From Chlorella sorokiniana (Eukaryota > Chlorophyta > Trebouxiophyceae > Chlorellales > Chlorellaceae): a DNA stretch of 64,000 bases. Every line of letters starts with the position of its first letter. The stretch's first letter is position 1. A program made the translations under genes and the position numbers. The DNA lies in the NCBI GenBank assembly GCA_025917655.1, contig CP084618.1, positions 1,116,001-1,180,000 of the forward strand, read 5' to 3'. Of this stretch, positions 33,351-45,335 are shown in pieces. Below the pieces are notes generated by a model that was not told the origin of the DNA, made no database searches, and saw nothing but the letters and a program-made list of their open reading frames with translations.

Positions 33351-33629
33351 GGCGGGCGGCAGGGCTGTGGTGGGCGCGCACCCGTCTGCTGCTTGCTCGC
33401 CCGACCTCGCCAGGTGGCGCGGCTGCTGCTTCGTGCCCGCTGCAGCGCAAGCATGCCCTGGCGGCGGCACGGTTGGTGCCTCCGACGTCCCTGGCATTCA
33501 ATACTTGGTTCCTGGATCTAAAAAGTGTGGTGCTCTGTTGTTACAAGGTTGGGCCATCTTGAAAAGTGTCGGGCAACCAGGCCCTCTTGTGCCGCACCGC
33601 CGCCGCCTCTGCCAGCAGTGCCGCCGCCC

Positions 33630-34090
33630 TCACTGGATGGCGCACTCGCAGCCCTGGTTCTGATACGCCACGTGGGTGGCGCGATTGTATACGCCCGCCA
33701 ACTGCAGGCCAGCGACGCGTGGAAATCGGGTATGCGCCTTGAGCACTTGGCTGCTGGGCGGGGGCACCAGACAGGCGCACGTGCGGGCGGCGCTGGCGCC
33801 AGCGCCCGCCTCACTTGGCCGTCCCCGTCCCGAAGGCAGGCGAACAGCCGTCCTTGGCTGTTTTTTAGCCTACTCACATGTTTATGCTGCTGGCAGAGGA
33901 AGCCCGCGTTGGGATTCGTGAAGTAATAAACCACGCCGCACTCGTTGCAGTCGATGGGGAACAGTCTCATCCTTCGAGCTCCCTGGTCGACATGGTAGTG
34001 GCAAAAGATGTATCCCGGAGCGTTTGTGACGCCGTGATAGCCGCATCTCATATTACGCTGTGTCCGCCCGCAGCATTGAACGTAAGGCAT
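33630..34090 (-). CDS. Small Cys/His-rich putative zinc-binding protein
   Basis: Two exons join in phase. Exon 1 (34090-33878, 71 codons) runs from MPYVQCCGRTQRNMRCGYHG to FLCQQHKH and ends at a GTGAGT donor. Exon 2 (33701-33630, 24 codons) follows a CTGCAG acceptor and ends GCECAIQ-stop. The 94-residue product has paired Cys/His sets: CC, CGYH, FCHYH, CNEC, LCQQHKH and CEC, so two zinc sites are plausible. I do not recognise the family. A TGTAA signal on the - strand (33545-33541) lies about 85 bases after the stop and supports the model. More 5' exons are possible: the frame is open upstream to an AG near 34139, and a coding-looking stretch (AYEGHIRQLCSSCWQGCLLR) lies near 34620-34560. The gene converges on NERD1. 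Confidence 0.7.
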
Positions 34091-34761
34091 GCCGGCGAAA
34101 GGTGGAAGGAAGGTGGGGACTGGCCGAAAGGAGCTGCGCAAAGGCGAGGGGGCGCGGCATAGGTGAGGTGCTGCGCAGCGCTACGCCGGTGCTGGGCGGT
34201 GCAGAGGACTGGATGCCCTGCTTCCCTGTATGCTTGACGCTGTAGCACGGTCGTCCCCACGTCGGCGTTCCCGCCTGCTGAGGCGTCGCACCTCTCTGCG
34301 CAGCGCGTCCTTGCCCGCTTGAGTGTGAGAGCGAAGTCAAGGGAGGCGATGGCAGCGTGCGCAGCGTGCCGCAGTGCCGCCGCCGGGAGCTGGCGGGATG
34401 CTGTCCTTGCCACATGCAGTCCCTCTACTGCCCTGGTGCAGCCAGCCCAGCGCGGACACAGGAGCCCACCTCCTGCCCGCAGCAGCATGACGCCGCAGTG
34501 CCGCGCAGGTTGAGGTGCGCGTCCCGCCGCTCGAGGCACTGTGCCAGCTGGCTGGCGCTGAGCGCCATTCTGAGGAGGCATCCCTGCCAGCAGCTGCTGC
34601 ACAGCTGGCGGATGTGGCCCTCGTAAGCGGCGACAGCCGGGTGCTTAAACGCTCGTTGATGGCAGCATGAATACAACAGCGAGAAGAAAAGGGCAGAAGA
34701 ACTGAGATCGGAGCATGAGAGGGAAGCGAGGCACGAGCGCAGCATGCACGGCGGCGGCCGC
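34091..34761. other. Region between Cys/His-rich gene and FTSHi 3' end
   Basis: May include upstream exons of the Cys/His-rich gene: - strand stretches near 34640-34500 and 34400-34260 look coding (RQLCSSCWQGCLLRMALSAS; HAAIASLDFALTLKRARTRC). The splicing could not be settled, so they are not counted in the gene. Confidence 0.35.
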
Positions 34762-37700
34762 TCACTGTTGCGGCGGCGGCGGCACGCCGCCGCCATTCGT
34801 GCGTGCGGCTGCGGCTGCTGCGGCTGCGGCTGCGGGGCCTTCCTGCAGCAGGTCGGCGATGTCTGTGCGGAAGCTGTACGGGTTGCCCGGGGCCCACCAG
34901 GACGGGATGCTGGCGGCACCAGGGCCGTTGCCAGTACCGTTGCCGGACCGCGCCGCCAAATACTCCTCCACCTGCTGCGCCACCTCAGGCATCGTCTGGG
35001 CCTGCAATTGCACCAGGATTCAGGTGCGGTGAAGGGGGTTTGGGGTGCGCTGACCCGCGAACACGGTTGGGGGCGCTGATGGCCGGTGTGGTGCCACGCA
35101 AGCGAGTGAGGGAAGGGGGCCATGCGTTTTTGATCAAGAAAGAAGGGTGGGGCATGGGGGGGCAGGCAAGGGCCAGAAGCAGGATGTGGGTTCTGCTGGC
35201 TCGCCGCAGCGGAGGGCAGCCCCGCTCAAGGCCACATCCCCGCTCACTGCCACAGCCCACGTGCCCGCCCGCCCCATGGGGTGGGCGGCCACCCACCACC
35301 TGGGCTCACCGGCTTGCCGGGCCACTGCAGCCCGCCGTCCGTCGCCCAGCCGTACCCTTCCAGACCCTCATCCGCCACAAATCGCTTCACGCCTGCGCGC
35401 AGGGAGCACAGCGGTGAATCGATGCCGCACACAGGTGTCCATATGCGCGGGTGGCACCAGCCACACCTTGCCCAACTCTGCCTCCCCCCCCCCCCACACA
35501 CAAGAAACAACACCATCAACCACAAGAACCCACAAGCGGCTGCCCACCGTTGTCTTCCAGCACCGCCGCCACCTCCGCCCCGTCAGGCTCTCCCGGTCCA
35601 GCAGGGCCTGCGCCAGCGCGGTGAGCGCATTGTAGTTGGTGGCCAGGCCGTAGTAGGCCTTGGCCTCGGCGGCCTCAACCAGCTGCAGGGGGCCAAGAAG
35701 GATAAGGCTCGAGTTTCATTTATTATTTAGTTGAAGGAACACAAACAACACAGGATAGGAACGCATGCAAAAGTGCAAATGGGAGGGCTGCAGGGCGGGC
35801 GCGGGAAAACGGCTCAAGCAGGCGCTGTGGCCGGATACACAGCCGGCTTGTGGATTATTGTAATCCCGCCACCTTCTGCCCGGTTTCCATCCCAGCCCCA
35901 ACCCACCTCCTCCACCTCCTGGTACGCCAGCATCGCCATCTCGGTCGAGATGTCGGCGATGGCGTGGCTGCGGGCAGCAGTGCCAGGGGGCGGGAGCGGG
36001 GTTGGTGAGAGAAGCAATCAGCACAGAGCATGGAGGGATGCCGGCCGCTTGCCCCTCGGGAGAGGGAAGCAGTCGGTTGCAGTGAGCAAGGGCAGCAGCA
36101 GGGGCAGCTGGGAGGGGGAGCATGGGCGGCAGCGCGGCAGGGTGCAACGGCGGCTTGTGCGGCAGCCGCCGAGCAGCTGCGCCCCTGGCCCCTCACCCCG
36201 AGTTCCGCAGGTACGATTCCTCGCTGTCCATGAGGCACACCGGGCCCAGCCGCTTGCTGCACCAGGAGGGAGGAAGCAAGGGGAGCAGAGGAGCGGCAGT
36301 CAGCGGGGCAACGGGAAGGAGGAACGCAGGAGGCGGGCAACGAGGGGAAGCGGGGAGAAGATTTGGCAGGCCGGGTCTGGCACCGTGCCAGCGGTGCAGC
36401 ATGCGCCAGCGATCGGGTGGCTGTGAGGCCGGAAAGTAATAACCCAAACAACACCAACACACACACACACACATACACATACACACAAATCCAGGGATCC
36501 TGCCCGCACCTGAAGCCGCAACGGAAGATCATTTCGCGGGCAGTAAGGTTGGCGGCCTGAGGGGGCGAAAGGCAGAAAGCAGGGGCAGCGAGGGGAGGTG
36601 AGGGATGGACAAGAGAGCAAGAGGGCTGTGCGGGCGGCATCCGCAGCTGCTGCTGCCGCCGCCGCCTGTGGTGCCGCTGGAGCGGCTGCTGCCGCCGCCT
36701 GCCGCTGCGCTGCGGTCACCTGCAGGTGATGGCCTCCGGCGGTGCTCATCTCGGCCTCGCCCAGCACCAGCCGCTCCGCGCAGCGCCCTGCCAGCGCCAC
36801 AACCTGTGTATGTGGTGTGGGGGAGGATGGGGGTTGGGGCGTGAGGGAAGGGGTGGGGGGCAGCACCGCGCAGCAAGGGTGGGGTGCAGGACGTGAGGGT
36901 AGGGGTGGGGGCAGCACCGCGCAGCAAGGGTGGGGTGCAGGGGACGCAGCAGATGCGGTGGAACAGCGGCCGGTGCGGCAGCGCAGCGGCGTTGAAATTC
37001 AGCGTCCCGGCTACCGCGGGGCTGCTCCCTGCAGCTGCCACGCAGCTACCCCGCAGCTGCCCACCATCTTGGCCTCCATGTAGCCGCGCGTCACCACTCG
37101 GCTCTCCAGGCTCTCCTCCTGCGCAGCAGTAAAACAAGAGGAAACACCAGTGAAAACAAACATGAAGAAGCAGCATGCGGTCGGGCATGGCGCGGCCCAG
37201 CTGCAGCGGCGCGTCGGCAGTCAAGCAGACAACCGGACAACGGTGGCGCCGCAGCGCTGCAGCAGCAGCACCACACCTTTGGCAGGAAGTACGTGTAGCC
37301 GCCGGCGGTGCCGCCAGGGCACACCGACACCTGCGGGCGGGGTGGGAGGGGGAATGATGAGAGGCAACCAAGATTTCTGGGCGCAACAGCAAGGCACACA
37401 GGATTCGCCGAGCACGGAGCACACGCCAGCCAGACGCCTCGCTCGGATGCAGCTGTCACGCGCAGGGCGCTGGCTGGGTGCACGCGGCGGCGGCCAACTG
37501 CCCATCCCCCGCAGCACCCGGCCTCAGGAAAGGCAACAAGCTTTGCACAGGCACGCAGGAGGCAGGCAGGCAGGGCCCGGCAGCCCACCCTCTGCACTTC
37601 GTCATAGTCTGGTGTGATGTAGCCGATGAGGGCGCGGGCGGCCTCGTAAACTGCGGCCACAGGCAGGGCGGCGGCCACAACTCGGTCACAAAAGCATCGA

Positions 37701-40700
37701 ATGCCCCAAACTGTTGAAATGTCGAACTTTGGCCGGTCGGGAGGCATTTTACAGCCAGGCGGGCCAGCGCCGCAGGGGGCCAGTCAGCAGGCTGTGCAAG
37801 AGTGGGCAGCGGCAGGCAGCGTCACTTGCCAAGGGCTAATCCCCCGCCCCCACCCACCCTCCCACCCACCCGCGATGGAGCGGCGTAGCTCGGGAGGCAC
37901 GATGTCCAGTCGTAGCCGGTGGCGGCGGTACCGCCCCGTCCCATCTGCGGTACAGCATTGCACGCAAGAAGGAGGCAGGTCGACGGTGCACTGGCGAGAG
38001 CAAGATGGCGACCCATGCTCTGAGTAGTTGCCACTCTCGGGGGCGGGCCGCCGCGCATGGCGTGCAGGCAACGCGCTGGAAAGCGTGCAAAGTGCGCCGA
38101 GCCACCTCAGCATGCCCAGCGCGGAGCAGCGCCACTCGCCTTGTCCCGGTGGATCTTCTCCAGCGCCTCAAACACCTGCGCCTCGCTGACCAGCTCCTGC
38201 TGCTGCCGCACCGCCAGGATGGCTGCGGGGATGGGGGTGAGGGGGCAGCGATGGTGGGTGCAGGACAAGCGCGTGTGTGGTGGTGGCGGTGGTGGTGTGT
38301 GGTGTTTGGGGGAGGGAGCAGCCAAGTAGGGCTCCGGCCCGCTTCACAAAAAGAAAAGCAGGAAACGCAGATCACAAGGCCTGACAGCAAGCGGGACGGA
38401 GCGAGCGGCTGGGTGCAGTGCAACGCGGCGCCAGCCCCACCCGACTGGTTCATCAGGTTCATCAGCTCCGCTCCCGTGAAGCCGGCGGTGGCGCGCGCCA
38501 CCTTGTAGTAGTCTGTTGGAGGGAGGGTGGGCAGAAGGGCAAGGGGTGAAGCAGGGCAGGATGGCTGCTGCCCACCAGCACCTCCTCACACACACGCACA
38601 CCTCCACCCCCGTCGGCCCTCGCCACCAGACCCTCCCGCCGCCCAGCAGCGCTGTGGTGGCCCTTAAGCGCAGGTGGGCCCCACTCCCGGGGGGCTCACC
38701 CAGGTTGGGGTCCACCTTCTTGTCCCGGGCATGCACCTTCAGGATGCCCACACGCCCCTGCGGGGGTTGCAGGTTGGGTGGAGGGGCGGGTGGAGGGGCG
38801 GGTCAGGGTGTATGTCCGGGGGGATGTGCCGGAAGACCGAGCGACACGGCGCCTTGGGCAGACAGCAGCAGCGCTGCCGCTTGGCTGTGCCGCCCGCCCG
38901 CCCCTTGACGCACGGCGGGTGCGGCCAGCCCAGCTGCATGCGTGCTGGAGCCCGCCCTGCCTTCGGGCGTTGGGGCCGCATGCATACAAGGCAGCCGCCA
39001 AAAACCAGTGCATTGTTCTCAACGTTGTATCCAACTCACGTCCACGTTAGGCAGGGGCATGTGCACTATGCGGTCAAAGCGTCCCGGGCGGGTGAGCGCC
39101 TGGTCCAGGGCCGAGGGGCGGTTGGTGGCAGCCATGACCACCACGCCCGTGTTGTCCTCAAACCCGTCCATCTCTGCAGCGGGAGGGGGCAGATTTGGGG
39201 AGGGAGAGCACGGGTCATGAAGATAGAGGAGCCGGGCGAGAAGCAGGAAGGAAAGGGTGAGCGGGGGAGGTGGGAAAGGATTCACGGCGGTGAGAAGCGA
39301 GCACAGAACAAGGGGGACTTCGGCGGTTAGGCAGCCGCTGCACATGTAGCGGTGGGCTGGGAGCCTGCCCCGCTTTGATCATGCCTGCCCCCCGCGCCCG
39401 CCCCCCCACACACACACACCACCACCACCACCACCCCAACTGCACCCACCCGTCAGCAACTGGTTGATGGTGTGCACGTTTTCGTCGTTGCCGCCGCCGC
39501 CGTAGGAGCGGGCCTGGCCGACGCCGTCAAACTCGTCGATGAAGAGGATGCAGGGGGCCTGGGGGGAGGAAAGAAGGGAGAAACGACAAACGTAAAAGAC
39601 AGACAAAGAAAAGGAGAAGGGGAGAAAATGGAGAAACAAGGCGTTCAAGAAGGCGGGGCTGGCGACATCTGCCGCCGGGCAGGCAGATGGCAGACGGCGG
39701 CGGCGCCTCCAGGGGCGGCCAGCCCGGCCGGCAGCGCGGCGGCGGCCGTTGAGCTGGCGCCACTCCGCTGGCGTCTGCAGGCCGACACCGCGCTGCTGCG
39801 TGGCACACAAAAATGCTGCGGCTCACGTTTTCGCGGGCTTGGCGGAAGATGTCGCGCACACGGGAGGCGCCCACACCCACAAACATCTCCATAAACTCGG
39901 TGCCGGCTGCGGGCGGTGGGAGGACGGGGCGGAAGAGGGTCAGTGGGTGTTGGGGTGCTGGTGTGTGTGTGTGTGTATTGGAAGGGGCGTGGGGGCGACT
40001 GGGCGGGGTGCACCAGCGCGCACGTGGTTGAGGATTGAGAGAAGGTGTAAGCAGCTCAGAGGGAGGGGCAACAGGGCGGTCAGCATGACAGGGCATAGGG
40101 CAGAATAGCGGAGCCCAGAGGGGGCGAGGCGCTGGCAGCAAGGCAGCGGCCCGGTGTAGTGGGCCGACCGCAGGGCGAGCAGGCAGCACGGGGGCAAGGG
40201 GGCCTGGCAGCAGCTGCAGTGGGGGCCCACCAATGGAGAAGAAGGGGACTCCGGCCTCGCCCGCCACCGCCTTGGCCAGCAGCGTCTTGCCGGTGCCTGC
40301 GCAGCGACCGGTGAAACGTGGGTCAGCACCAAGGTCGCAGCGGGAAGGGGGCTTGCGGGCAGCAAGCCAGATTACAGCCCCGCACACACGCAGGCTCGCT
40401 GTCCAGCCGCCGTCCGGTACGTCCGCCGCCGCGCAGGCTGCCTAGCCCGGCAGGCAGCCGCCGGCGAGGGGTGCGCCGCAGCAGCATGCGGGCCTCAGGT
40501 TCTTGCGACCCGACCCTGACCCCTGCTGTTCAGCACCCACCTGGCGGCCCCACCAGCAGCACGCCGGCGGGGGAGCGTGCCCCAGGGAGAGGAAGCGGTT
40601 GGGGTCCCGCAGGAACTGCACAATCTCGGTGATCTCCTCCTTGACCTGGCGGGGAGTGGCCACAGGAAATGTGGCAGTCAGTGAGTAACAGTCTGGTTGG

Positions 40701-43650
40701 ATGTGGTTTGCGCGATGAATCAAACAGCCAGCGATCTAAGGCCTGGCCAGCGGCAAGAGAGCGGCTGCCCGCGCAGCGGGGTATGGAAAGGGGCTGGAGG
40801 TGGAGCGAGAGGTGCGGCGCACCTGGTCAATACCAGCGATGTCCTTGAAGTCGTACTGCGCGTCCTTTGGCTGCGGTACAGCCAGGGGAGAAAGCGTGCA
40901 GCGCAAAGGGTGGTCAGGAACATGGGCATCTCGTGCTGTTGTCAAAGGGGTTCGTGCAGTGGAGGAGGATGTGGGCGCGGCCAGCAGCAGGCGCAGGCCA
41001 GCTTCCACCGCCCCCAGCAGCCAGCCTGCGGTACCTTGACCAGCTCCAGGTTGGCGCCGCCAAAGATGCGGTCCCGCTGCTTCTTCTGGCCCAGCCTGCC
41101 CGGGAGTGGAGGCGGGGTGGGGGCAGGTGGGTGAGGGATGAGACGGCATGGCGGAGAGGGGAGCGCAGAAACCCCACTGAAACATGGCATGCACGCTCCG
41201 GCCAGCACTGCCGGGACAGCTTTCAACGCATGCTGGTTCAAAGGGGTGAAAGCGCTCTGTGCGGCGGCGCCCACCTGAAGGCAAACTTGATGAGCAGGAA
41301 GGAGAAGGCGATGGGGAACACGAGCCGGGCGAGGGCGTGCAGCATGGGCAGCGCGTGGTTGGGCGACGTGTCCTCCACATACACGCTGCGGGGCACAGGC
41401 GGTGCGGGGGCGGCAATGGGGCACCACTCAGCGGTACAGTTGGGGATAGCGGGGTGGGGTGAGGGGTCGCGAATCGCCACGCAGCCAGCGAGCGGCGTCA
41501 TCTGTCGCGCTTGTGGCCCACAAACAAGCGCCGCCCTCCCAGACCACATGCAAGCGCATCGTGCAGCGTCAGCGGCGCCCGCTGCTCTTCCAGCCCTGCA
41601 GGCGCCTCACCCGTGGGTCACAAGGTGGTCAAAGAGGTCGGGGTCAAGGGCAGCCCCACCTTCTCTGCAGCAGCCGGGAGAGAGCGGCGCAGCGCAGTCG
41701 GGAGCGCCCGCGGCGGCGGCCAGCGCTGGGCAGGCACACAGGAACAGGGCTGAGAGCGGAGGGCAGTGGATGTGCGGATACATCTACACATGGAAGGGCA
41801 GCAGAGAGGGAGAGAGGGCTGGGATCGGCGTGCCTGTGCGGGCGCCGCCGGGGGCGCTGGCCTTGGTGGTGACGACGACGGAGCGACGGTCGTGGGTGTA
41901 CCGCACCTATACCGCAGTACACGGGGGCAGGGCAATACGAACAGGTCAAACACGCAGCGGAAGGAGCCGCGGAGGACATCTGGTCTCCCATCGTGGCAGC
42001 GCAGCAGGGCGCAGGGACCGGGCAGCGGCTTTCCAGCAATCCAACACGAGCCGGCAGCACCGCTGGTCCCGCTTGTGACAGTACCGCTGCCTGCACCGCA
42101 CCTTCTCCACCTTGCGCTCCCGCACCAGGTTCCAGAACTGGGTGTAGGTCATGTCCTTGAGGCGGTCGGGACGCCTGAAGCGTGGGGGCAAGGGTGGCGG
42201 GACGGCAGGGTTGGGTGCGCATGCGCATGAGCGGGGGGCCTCAGGAAAGTCGGTCATCCCACAGAGCATCAGCTGCAGATGGTCAGCCAGGCCGCCGCCG
42301 CCACAGATCCGGCCGCCCTGCCCAGACAGCCACAGCCCGCCCCCTGCCCAGGCAGCGCACCAAATGGTGACCAGGCCAAAGTTGTCGCTGGCCTCAAACT
42401 CTTTGGCCGAGGGGACCTTGGAGGGGTCTGGGACCAGCGACTTGCTGGGGTCCACCTTGCGCCCGCCCTTGGAGGGCACTGCGGGCGGCGGGGGGGCAGC
42501 AGGGCGGTGGGGAGAAGAGAGGTGGATGGGGTACCTGGGGGACAAAGAGGGAAAAGCTGGCAGGGGAGCAGGCAGGCGGGCTGCCCAGCGCTGCCCAGCA
42601 GAAGCTTGGCAGTGCGAGTCGGCAGCGCACGGCTGCCATAAAGGGGATGCCATGCAGGGGCATGCGCCGGGCCAGGAACACAGCCGCACGCAGCGCAGCA
42701 AACGCCCAGCGCGGCTGCCGCCCAGCCTGGCCAGTGCCAGCAGCTGTGGCGGCGGCAGCGGCAGCGTCAGCGGCGGCTCACGCTGCATGCGCTTCACGGC
42801 GCGCATCTCCTTGGGACTCAGCCCCTGGTCCTCCAGCAGGCGGTTCAGGGCGGAGTTGCCCTGCTGGGCCAGCTCCTCTGGGGAGAGCAGGGTGACCTGC
42901 GGGGGCGGCGGCACGCGAGCGGCAGAGCAGGCAGGGTGCGATAGTGGGTGGGTGGGTGGGTGGGTGGGCCAGGTTCTTGCTTTGTTGTGTTTTGGTGGGT
43001 GTCAGTGTGCGTCCCGTCCGCGCAAGCGCGGCTTCTGGAGCGTGCAAGAGGCAGCCGCGAGAGCCCCCGCACTGCCTCCTGCCCCCACTGCTGCAGAACG
43101 CGGCGGGCGGGCTGCACGCAGCGCGGGCCGTCGCAGCCCACCTTTTCATCCCCCTTGGACGCCAGGAGGATGCCTGTGTCCCGCCACCCTTGCTGCCGCT
43201 GCTGCTGCTGCTGCTGCTCCGCCGCCGCATGCTGCCAGGCCGGCTGCTGAGCCGCCGCCGCCGCCGCTGCGTAGGAGGCAGAGGCATCCGCCGATGCTGC
43301 GTGTGCGGGCAATGTGCCTGGGGGCGGGCTGCTGCTGCTGGTGGCGGCGGCTGCGTGGGCGGGGCGGGCTGACAGGCAAACGCGGCGGCGCAGAGCCCCG
43401 CGGTGGCGGCCAGGCGGGGCAGCCAAGTCGCCTGCTGCTCCCGCTGCTGCTCCTCCTGCTGGGCTGCGAGGCTTGGCAGGCCGCTGCTGCTGCTGGTCGC
43501 CCGACAGGCCAACAGGCGCTCCCCGCACGCAGCGGGGCCGCACGTTGCGGCCGCGCAGGCCAGCTCACGCGCAGGCACCCGCCACGCAGGTGAGCGGCGG
43601 CGGGGCAGGCCAGCCCGCGCCGCTGGTGCTCGCGGCGGTCCTAGAGTCAT
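34762..43650 (-). CDS. FTSHi: FTSHi: chloroplast FtsH-like AAA+ ATPase with lost protease zinc motif
   Basis: Plants use FTSHi subunits in a chloroplast ATP-driven import-motor complex. ATG at 43650 opens a transit-peptide-like N-terminus ([19 protein letters not shown]). Then come [20 protein letters not shown] (42901-42780), a [16 protein letters not shown] exon, [13 protein letters not shown], a membrane helix ([20 protein letters not shown], about 41340-41280) and [11 protein letters not shown]. The AAA+ core follows: [20 protein letters not shown], Walker A GPPGTGKT split by an intron (40570-40548 and 40296), Walker [13 protein letters not shown], and the arginine-finger segment [20 protein letters not shown]. 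All look intact. The peptidase helix reads [11 protein letters not shown] where active FtsH has HEAGH, so two zinc His and the order of the site are gone. Further conserved parts: [58 protein letters not shown]. An Ala-rich tail ends at 34762. GGGG/CCCC at 40580-40583 lacks one base before Walker A. N-terminal exon joins near 43300 are uncertain. Confidence 0.92.
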
Positions 43651-44110
43651 CGACAAGCCGTGATGTGCGTGTCACGGTCTTCAGCCTGCCGCACAGCGCC
43701 CCAGCGCTCTGCATGGTTGGCTGGCTTGCCTAGCACTCTCTGCAACGCAGTCAGGCTGGATCGAACGGTTTCTAAAGCAAGAAGCGCACAATGTAGACTG
43801 CTGCAATGGCGCCCAGCGCTGCCTTGGCCCGACTGGGGGTCAGGCTCTGGCCATGCAGCGCGGAGGCGGCTGACAGCAACCTTTTTGTATGCTAAAATGT
43901 CTGAAATGCCGAGTGGGGTGCACAAGGCCGCACAAGGCTCCACGGATCGGCGAGATGGGCCGCCTTTCCACCTGCATTTTCTATCCGGCCAAGCGGCCTC
44001 AAGGCGCCAGGCAGCAACGCGCATTGTGTGTTTGCTGATATCGGGGTGTGCTTTGGTTCTTTTGGCCAACCTCGCACTTCCCACCGAGCTCCTCAGCAGA
44101 CATCGATAGG
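43651..44110. other. Divergent intergenic region, FTSHi (-) and plastid L29 (+)
   Basis: About 460 bases that must hold both promoters, unless one transcript starts inside the other gene. I see no clear TATA box. Both products are predicted chloroplast proteins. Confidence 0.5.
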
Positions 44111-45335
44111 ATGGCAGCGCTCCTGGCGGCCAGCAGCAGCGCTGTGGCGCTCGGCGCAAGGCCTGCGTGGCTCGGCAGCCCTTTGCAGCAGCAGCGGTGC
44201 GCCTACCGGCGCGGCCAGCGGCTCGGGCCATGCAGGTGCAGGCTATGGCCAAGCCCTCAAAGGCTGCCGAGTTCCGGTGCGTTTTTAGGCTGCGGCAGCG
44301 ATGAGTGCATGTTGAACTGCGCTACAGCTCCCTGGCTGGTCACAGCCCCGGCTGCACTGTGCATCTCAGCGACCTGCTCGCAAGCGGTCGCCAGCGAGCT
44401 TTTCACCACTGGCTCGACAACAGGAATCAGATGGCACGCTATCCAGAGGAATGCTCAACGACGGACGGCGCTTCCGCTGCGCCGCCCTCCGCTGAGCTGT
44501 TGTCGACACCTCCTTGCTCACGACCCGCCTGTCTCCCTTCTGCAGCGGCCTCTCGGATGAGGCGATTGATGCGGCGGTGCAGGAGGCCAAGAAGGACATG
44601 TTCTCTCTGCGCATCAAGTTTGCGAAGCGCGAGGTGCGCGCGCTGCCTGCCGCCGAGTTGGACGCCGCCGCTTCGAGCGGCCGCCAAGGCTTTCAACTGC
44701 AGCAGCGGGGCTTGGCTGCCATGATGAGCACACACCCTGGTCTTTAGCGGGCGGCTCGCCGTCCGCGATGCGGGGCAACCAACCCTCTAAGAAGTTCTGA
44801 GCACCAGAGCCCAGCTGCACACACATCTCCTGCACGCCGCCTGCGCTCTGCCCTGGTTGATGCTGCTACTATGGCCTCTTTAGCAGATGCCTGTTGCACC
44901 CTTACCTGTTGCGTGCCGAACGTTTGTCCCTCATACCTGCATTTCCTTCGTTTACCGGCCCTGCCCTCTGCCCTGACCCATCAAGCCTCACAGTTCCGTG
45001 CACAAACCATCCTCTGCCTGCCGCAGGATTACAAGCCCAGCGACTACCGCGCCCTCAAGCGCAAGGTGGCGCAGCTGCTGACGGTGAAGCGGGAGCGGGA
45101 GCTGGCGGCGGGCGTGGACCGCCGCGCCTCCAAGTCCGCTGAGCGGTGAGGGCGGGCTGTGCGGGGTGGCTGGGTTGGGTGGGAGCAGCGGCTGGGGCAG
45201 TGGGGGATTGACCAGCGGGCCAGCCACCTCTATGAATCGGTGTGTTGCCTACCGGCTCTTTGCCCTGACCCACACGCCTCACCCCACTGCAGCCGGAAGC
45301 TGGTGGATGCGGGCCTGGGCAAGTTTGCCAGCTGA
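44111..45335 (+). CDS. PRPL29: Plastid ribosomal protein bL29c
   Basis: Nuclear gene for the chloroplast large-subunit protein L29, which sits near the tunnel exit. Exons: about 44111-44276, 44546-44633, 45026-45144, 45293-45335, joining in phase from AKPSKAAEFR onwards. The mature part reads GLSDEAIDAAVQEAKKDMFS, LRIKFAKREDYKPSDYRALK, RKVAQLLTVKRERELAAG and RKLVDAGLGKFAS-stop, a clear L29 two-helix pattern. The ATG at 44111 starts a good transit peptide (MAALLAASSSAVALGARPAW), but this is in a different frame from AMAKPSKAAEFR. The in-frame ATGs are only 44230 and 44245, which would leave almost no transit peptide. One base lost or gained between about 44160 and 44228 would resolve this. TGTAA at 45397 lies 62 bases after the stop. 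Confidence 0.85.
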
